A stretch of DNA of 10,000 bases from the NCBI RefSeq assembly GCF_020217005.1, contig NZ_JAIWOI010000232.1:1-10000 (forward strand), read 5' to 3'. Source of the stretch: Rheinheimera sp. (GTDB lineage Bacteria; Pseudomonadota; Gammaproteobacteria; Enterobacterales; Alteromonadaceae). The notes beneath the pieces are model-generated. The model was not told where the DNA came from. It saw only the letters and a list, made by a program, of their open reading frames with translations, and did no database searches. A program made the position numbers and the translations under genes. Positions 5,576 through 10,000 of this stretch are shown in pieces. Within the stretch, counting starts at the first letter, position 1, and each line of letters starts with the position of its first letter.

Positions 5576-8125
5576 ATGACAACAAACGACTTACAAGCTC
5601 ATTCCAGCGTCCTCGAACGCCTGAAACCCCTTATTAACACTGAGTTGTTTGATGAGGAGTTTCGGCTATTGACCGGGGACTTAGCCAAATCGCAGCAGTT
5701 CCTGATCAAAATGGAACTAAAGCGGCTGGCTCAGCCATGCACCTATTATATAGATTTACGGGGCAGGGTCGACGGCGAAGTGCGGCCTTTTGAGCACAAA
5801 GGGCAAACACATTATCTGGATGAATTGGCCATTCAGACCTTTGAAAAAGGCTTGAAACAATACGGTCAATACACTATTGGTATTTTTGAAGACGTGACCA
5901 ATACCAATAACAACTTCAGAGTCAGGCATCAGCAAGAAACCAATAAAAGATTACAGGACGTTTTATCAGGAGAGTTTCCGGATACGGTAAACCCTGCAGG
6001 TATCCCATCAGACCTTGACGCCACCGCCAATGATTATAAAGCGGCACACCTGATTCGCTTTGCTGGCTACAGTGTGCGCCGCGAAGAACGGATGAATTTT
6101 ACTATCGATATCGAAGTGGTGATGCAAGGTGAAGAGCGCTTTCCTGCCACCACCAGTGACCTGTCCGTTTCTGGTTGTAAAATAAAAATCCCTTTAGCTA
6201 TTGAAATGACAGCAGGGCAAAAAGTTGCCATATTTTTTCGGGGATTAGAGCAGGAGTTTGCCCTGGGCATCAACAATGGCATACCTTATCAGGTGATCGA
6301 CGTTGAACCAGCAGATAAGAGTTTTTATGTAAGATTAAAGCGTCTGCCGCTGGCAGACGAAAAAGGCTTTTCAGAATTCCTGCATCATTTTATTCATGGC
6401 AATAAAAGGCGTTACAAGGTAAATCTCGACAATACATACGAAGCGGTATTCATCAAAGGGTACGAGCAATTTTATTTGCCCAGGATCAGTTCATTGCCCG
6501 TATTTCTCTCTGTCAACGAAGGAAAAGCAACTCCGGCTTGCGTGCTGACGACAGAAAATAACAGGCATCTGATGCATTATTTTCAGGATGAACGTCAACA
6601 GAATGTTCTGCCACAGTTGTTGCATGTCAGACGCCTGAAGCAATGTCTGGCTAAAGAGGCCAATGAAAACAGCACTGTGCTTTATACCTTTACCCACGCA
6701 GCCAAAGGCCGATTATTTTTTTATTCAGCTACCACTGAAGAATTGATGCAACATCCTGAATTGCAGAATGTGTTTTTGGGTTTTGGCGCTGCTAAGCCCA
6801 GCTTCAGAGCTTTTAGAATGTCAGTGCTGCGTACTATACCAGCTCATGCTCATATTCCACTGTCCTTGCCAAACAGTGCCGATCAGGAAGTACAAAAGCT
6901 AAATCAGCCGCCTACACCTTTAATTGCAAACTTTATCCGGAATCTGCGTTACATAGTGGCTTTGACCGATATCAGTACAGCACAAAGCGCTGCTTTGTAT
7001 AAAGCGATGAGCTATGACGCTGCTCTGCTGAACCAGTTAAAAGTGTTTGGCCATGCCAAACTTGAAAAGTCGGTTCATATTGAAAGTGCATCAGTGCAGT
7101 ATGTTAATCTGCGCTCAGAAAGCCGTTTTTTATATAAGACTACTGTAGTGCTGGAATTGGACAAAGGTGGAGACATTCAGTCTTTTAGCCGTGACTTTTC
7201 CAGTAAAGGCCTGCAGCTGGAGTGTGCAGAGCCTGTGAGTTTCTCTAAAGGTGATACGGTGCGCATCAGCTTGCCTGAGTTACAAAAAATCACCACCAAA
7301 TACCAGTTGTCTGGTTTGCCCTATGAAATCATGGCCGTCAGTAAAAATAAGCTGATAATGAACATGAGAGTGATAGATCCAACCAATGATCATGCCGGTA
7401 AAATATTCTTTCAGCAGTTGATCAATAACAACAGAAGTAAGCTGACCATGGCGGAGGAGACGCCTAAGTACCCGGGACTTGGTCCGGCATTACGTAATAT
7501 GTATGTGAAAGCTCTGGATACCTTCGCCTTTTATGTGCATCGTCAGGGTGTGCGTTACAACCTGGATGTTGTCGCTATGGGAGCCAAACCCAGCGCTTTG
7601 CATAAACTACTTGCGCATTTTAGTGAAGATCCAGACTCCATCACTGTGCTACCACTGCTCAAAAACAATGCAACCAACCTGCAATTTGCCAATCAGTTGA
7701 AAAAGATGAAACGCCAGGAAGTGCCCTTTAGCTACGAGGTGTTTCTGCGTTTTAAACCTGATCAGGATGGGATAGAACATAGTTTTGAAACCAAATTTGA
7801 TTTCGACTTTCAACTGCACAGCGCAAAAAAAGCTTTTGTTGATGATGTGGTCAACAATGACCTGTTCTTTGCTTTTAAGATCTTTTTATCCCGTACTGGT
7901 CGTCCGGACACTGAACACATAGCGAAAGAACTGGGATATGTCAGCACTTACGCCATCCATAAAGCCAAAGTACTGGAAGAAGAACTTTGGAGCGTGGTTG
8001 GTGTTGGGGATGTGGTGGATATTACAGACGAAGTACTGTTGCGTTTTAACCTGAGTCATGAGCAAATCGCAAATCAGCAGCAACAACGATTGGCTTTATT
8101 AGCTAAGCTGAATTTGTCTGAATAA
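5576..8125 (+). CDS. Large protein with two PilZ (cyclic-di-GMP binding) domains
   Basis: An 849-residue protein without signal peptide or membrane segments, so probably a cytosolic cyclic-di-GMP receptor. PilZ 1 spans about residues 165-262, with RxxxR at R168-R172 and DxSxxG at D195-S197-G200. PilZ 2 spans about 508-608, with R513-R517 and D540-S542-G545. Both ligand motifs are complete and have identical 27-residue spacing. Residues 1-160 are an uncharacterised N-terminal region (YYIDLRGRVDGEVRP near 57-71). After each PilZ comes a similar segment: FLHHFIHGNKRR then NTYEAVFIKGYEQFY, and FFQQLINNNRSK then NMYVKALDTFAFY. Both end in an FxAF block, FRAFRMSVLRT (410-420) and FFAFKIFLSRT (764-774), which suggests internal duplication. 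There is no enzymatic motif. An in-frame TAA lies 7 bases before the ATG, so the protein cannot start further upstream. The target (motility, adhesion, polysaccharide?) cannot be deduced; relatives near radA are annotated only as PilZ proteins. Confidence 0.9.
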   Translation: MTTNDLQAHSSVLERLKPLINTELFDEEFRLLTGDLAKSQQFLIKMELKRLAQPCTYYIDLRGRVDGEVRPFEHKGQTHYLDELAIQTFEKGLKQYGQYTIGIFEDVTNTNNNFRVRHQQETNKRLQDVLSGEFPDTVNPAGIPSDLDATANDYKAAHLIRFAGYSVRREERMNFTIDIEVVMQGEERFPATTSDLSVSGCKIKIPLAIEMTAGQKVAIFFRGLEQEFALGINNGIPYQVIDVEPADKSFYVRLKRLPLADEKGFSEFLHHFIHGNKRRYKVNLDNTYEAVFIKGYEQFYLPRISSLPVFLSVNEGKATPACVLTTENNRHLMHYFQDERQQNVLPQLLHVRRLKQCLAKEANENSTVLYTFTHAAKGRLFFYSATTEELMQHPELQNVFLGFGAAKPSFRAFRMSVLRTIPAHAHIPLSLPNSADQEVQKLNQPPTPLIANFIRNLRYIVALTDISTAQSAALYKAMSYDAALLNQLKVFGHAKLEKSVHIESASVQYVNLRSESRFLYKTTVVLELDKGGDIQSFSRDFSSKGLQLECAEPVSFSKGDTVRISLPELQKITTKYQLSGLPYEIMAVSKNKLIMNMRVIDPTNDHAGKIFFQQLINNNRSKLTMAEETPKYPGLGPALRNMYVKALDTFAFYVHRQGVRYNLDVVAMGAKPSALHKLLAHFSEDPDSITVLPLLKNNATNLQFANQLKKMKRQEVPFSYEVFLRFKPDQDGIEHSFETKFDFDFQLHSAKKAFVDDVVNNDLFFAFKIFLSRTGRPDTEHIAKELGYVSTYAIHKAKVLEEELWSVVGVGDVVDITDEVLLRFNLSHEQIANQQQQRLALLAKLNLSE

Positions 8126-8135
8126 ATGACTCTGG

Positions 8136-9032
8136 CTAAAGCTGCTTCAGCCACATTTCCAGTTTGGCAAAGTGATCAGTGACAGCGCTTGGATCTGTCA
8201 GCATAGAGATATGGTCATAATCCTTCCGATTGCCCTGTTCTTTGCCCAGCAAGGTATAAGTTCCAGAGTTCAAGCCTGTTTCAGCTAAAAATGCCTGTAC
8301 ATCCAATGGATGTCCTAGCAGTTGATCCCTGATGGCGGCAAAATGCCAGCTCTGTGGCCAACTAATAGCCGAGCAGGCTGCGCCATAATCAAAACCGTCA
8401 GTTGGATCAATAAAAGCTTCTCCACGGATCCAGCCAATAGTGTCCAGTAAATACTGAGCAGGCTCATTATCGGCACCAAAGCGCCATTGTTTTGCTGGTA
8501 AATAACCGTATAAACGGCATAGTAAAGGCGATAGCCAGTTCCAGACCACATCTATATGCAAAAGCTTTTTCAGACCCCTAACACTAATCACTCTTTTAGT
8601 ACCAAAGGTCACTATGGCTTTAACCTTAGGTATCAATTCAGGAAAACGAGCTAAACTGGCCGCCAGCACTACACCAGCCCATGAATGCGCTATCACCACG
8701 ACAGGCTGCTGATATAGTTGGTAAAGATGATGAATCAAGGCGGGAATATCCTGACAAATCAATTGTTGCTGACTGTGATTAAAACCTCTGCTGGCTTTGG
8801 GCATGGACAAACCACGCCCGGCGAAATCAGCACAAGTAACATGAAAGCCGCGGTCAGCTAAAAAACAGCCCAAGCCACGACCTTTTTCATTGTAAAAAAT
8901 CCGGCTGTTTTCAATTGCACCATGCAACATCAGCAAAGGGTAAGCTGAATCTGTCTGTATTGGAGTCAACAGGCGTAAATGCAGCTGATAGTCGGTAATA
9001 GTTAACCAGTCTGAGCTTTGGTGATGTTGCAT
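8136..9032 (-). CDS. Alpha/beta fold hydrolase, substrate unknown
   Basis: A 298-residue alpha/beta hydrolase of the single-domain esterase/lipase-like type. The HG oxyanion motif is in LLMLHGAIEN (H37-G38). The nucleophile elbow is A-H-S-W-A with S117 (VVVIAHSWAGVV), where small alanines replace the usual glycines of GxSxG. The catalytic histidine is probably H274 in DYDHISML, and the acid is probably D236 in FAAIRDQLLG, less certainly D244. Residues about 150-230, rich in tryptophan, would form the lid over the active site. No signal peptide or membrane helix is seen, so it is likely cytosolic. GGAG lies 5 bases before the ATG, and the ATG shares one base with the serB stop (TGATG), implying one transcript and coupled translation. 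It ends 10 bp from the convergent PilZ gene. Esterase, thioesterase or lipase are all possible. Confidence 0.88.
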   Translation of the reverse strand: MQHHQSSDWLTITDYQLHLRLLTPIQTDSAYPLLMLHGAIENSRIFYNEKGRGLGCFLADRGFHVTCADFAGRGLSMPKASRGFNHSQQQLICQDIPALIHHLYQLYQQPVVVIAHSWAGVVLAASLARFPELIPKVKAIVTFGTKRVISVRGLKKLLHIDVVWNWLSPLLCRLYGYLPAKQWRFGADNEPAQYLLDTIGWIRGEAFIDPTDGFDYGAACSAISWPQSWHFAAIRDQLLGHPLDVQAFLAETGLNSGTYTLLGKEQGNRKDYDHISMLTDPSAVTDHFAKLEMWLKQL

Positions 9033-10000
9033 CAGGTCTCCAGTAAATACAGTAACTGCAGCAATGAGCCTTGCCGAATAGCAGCTTTGGCCTGCGCCTG
9101 CACTTTAGGTTTGGCGTGAAACGCCACCCCAAGAGCAGCAACGGCCAACATTGGTAAGTCGTTGGCCCCATCACCTATTGCTACTGTCTGGCTGGCTGGG
9201 ATTTGATACTGACTGGCTATCAGCTGCACTACCTCAGCTTTAGTCTGAGCATCTACTACAGCCCCCAGCACTTGCCCTGTTAGCTTACCTTCAATAATTT
9301 CTAACTCATTGGCAAATGTAGCTGTTAGCTGCAAACGTTGTTTTAAGGCTTCAGTAAAATAGGTAAAACCACCGGATGCAATCACGACTTGCCATTGATG
9401 CTGCTGTAAAAAAGCCACTAAGGTCTCTAACCCCGGCATCAGCGGCACAGCGTCTAATACTTGTTTTAACAGGCTCTCTGGCGCGTTTTTCAGTGTCGCA
9501 ACACGCTGACGCAAACTTTCCGCAAAATCCAGCTCGCCATTCATAGCTCTGGCTGTCACAGCAGCCACCTGCTCTCCTACACCAGCCAGTTTGGCAATTT
9601 CATCAATGCACTCAATCTGAATCGCTGTCGAATCCATATCCATCACCAATACGCCTGGCCGTTGCAACAACACTGGGGCAGACAAATACACCAGCTCGAT
9701 AGTCCAGCACTCAGTGAGCTGACGCAACGCCTGAATTTGCTCCGTGTTTAACGCTTGCGGTAAATCGAGGCGCACAGCCAAAGCTAAATCAGCATGAGGA
9801 CGATACAAGCTAAGTGGATAAACAGCCTGTTCCGGCAATAATTGCAGCACAGCAAAAAGCTGTTCAAAGGTCGGGCTGCCAGAAAAAAATCGCAGGCTAG
9901 CGCCTGACTGTACTGTCGTGGCTTTTGGCCAAAAATCTGGGGCTTCGACAGGCTCCGGGGCCTGATGCTGGCTCAGATAGAAGCCGGAACTATGCAGTTC
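9032..10000 (-). CDS. serB: Phosphoserine phosphatase SerB, N-terminus beyond right edge
   Basis: Last step of L-serine synthesis: hydrolysis of O-phosphoserine to serine, in the cytosol. A HAD-superfamily enzyme. The nucleophile motif DMDST lies at 9640-9626 (first Asp is the phosphate acceptor), followed by the typical SerB stretch IQIECIDEIAKLAG. Motif II is VIASGGFTYF, the motif III lysine is probably in TKAEVVQ, and the Mg-binding motif IV is GDGANDLPML. The frame is open to base 10000 with no ATG; the GTG at 9850 is internal in my view because homologous-looking coding sequence (PTFEQLFAVLQLLP) continues upstream of it. That gives 322 visible residues, about the full length of E. coli SerB (322), so the true start should lie within a few tens of bases past the edge. 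Its stop overlaps the hydrolase ATG by one base. Confidence 0.96.
   Translation of the reverse strand, partial: ELHSSGFYLSQHQAPEPVEAPDFWPKATTVQSGASLRFFSGSPTFEQLFAVLQLLPEQAVYPLSLYRPHADLALAVRLDLPQALNTEQIQALRQLTECWTIELVYLSAPVLLQRPGVLVMDMDSTAIQIECIDEIAKLAGVGEQVAAVTARAMNGELDFAESLRQRVATLKNAPESLLKQVLDAVPLMPGLETLVAFLQQHQWQVVIASGGFTYFTEALKQRLQLTATFANELEIIEGKLTGQVLGAVVDAQTKAEVVQLIASQYQIPASQTVAIGDGANDLPMLAVAALGVAFHAKPKVQAQAKAAIRQGSLLQLLYLLET
9038..9041 (-). promoter_or_regulatory. Ribosome binding site of the hydrolase gene inside the serB end
   Basis: Minus strand GGAG, 5 bases before the ATG at 9032, lies within the last codons of serB. It supports that ATG as the start and the reading of the pair as translationally coupled. 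Confidence 0.6.

Noticed and set aside
8315..9174. Leftward frames of 78 and 87 codons inside the hydrolase and serB
   Set aside because: Out-of-frame overlaps with two genes whose family motifs are intact.
9848..9850. GTG as the start of serB
   Set aside because: In-frame coding sequence continues upstream to the window end without a stop, and the full visible length (322) matches SerB better than 272.

Overview
The window is a compact piece of a gammaproteobacterial chromosome. BamD, RluD, PgeF, ClpB, RadA and SerB all resemble the Enterobacteria/Shewanella/Alteromonas type. The bamD | rluD-pgeF-clpB arrangement is the one seen in E. coli. Base composition is roughly balanced and even. A large twin-PilZ protein next to radA and serB points to the Alteromonadales/Rheinheimera/Shewanella side of the class. 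That placement is an inference from protein flavour, since there is no rRNA here. No mobile element, tRNA, rRNA or CRISPR array was seen.

Left half (1-4103): three genes run leftward, rluD (23S rRNA pseudouridine synthase), pgeF (multicopper-type purine nucleoside phosphorylase, formerly yfiH) and clpB (disaggregase, cut by the left edge at residue 408). rluD and pgeF overlap by one base (TGATG). The gap before clpB carries a good heat-shock sigma-32 promoter, so clpB can be induced separately. Divergent from rluD is bamD, the lipoprotein of the outer-membrane beta-barrel assembly machine. bamD meets radA head-on, and a hairpin with a 20-bp stem (19 Watson-Crick-identical pairs plus one A-T) flanked by A and T runs looks like a terminator serving both strands.

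Right half (4104-10000): radA (DNA repair/branch-migration ATPase) runs leftward. Divergent from it is an 849-residue protein with two PilZ domains, each with a full RxxxR...DxSxxG cyclic-di-GMP binding signature. It appears to be built from two copies of a PilZ-plus-downstream module of about 300 residues. Converging on it with only 10 bp between stops is a leftward pair: serB (phosphoserine phosphatase, cut by the right edge) followed by an alpha/beta hydrolase of unknown substrate, again joined by a TGATG overlap.

Most genes are housekeeping: protein quality control, outer-membrane assembly, ribosome maturation, recombination and serine synthesis. The least understood items are the duplicated PilZ protein, the hydrolase coupled to serB, and a run of nine G in the radA coding strand.
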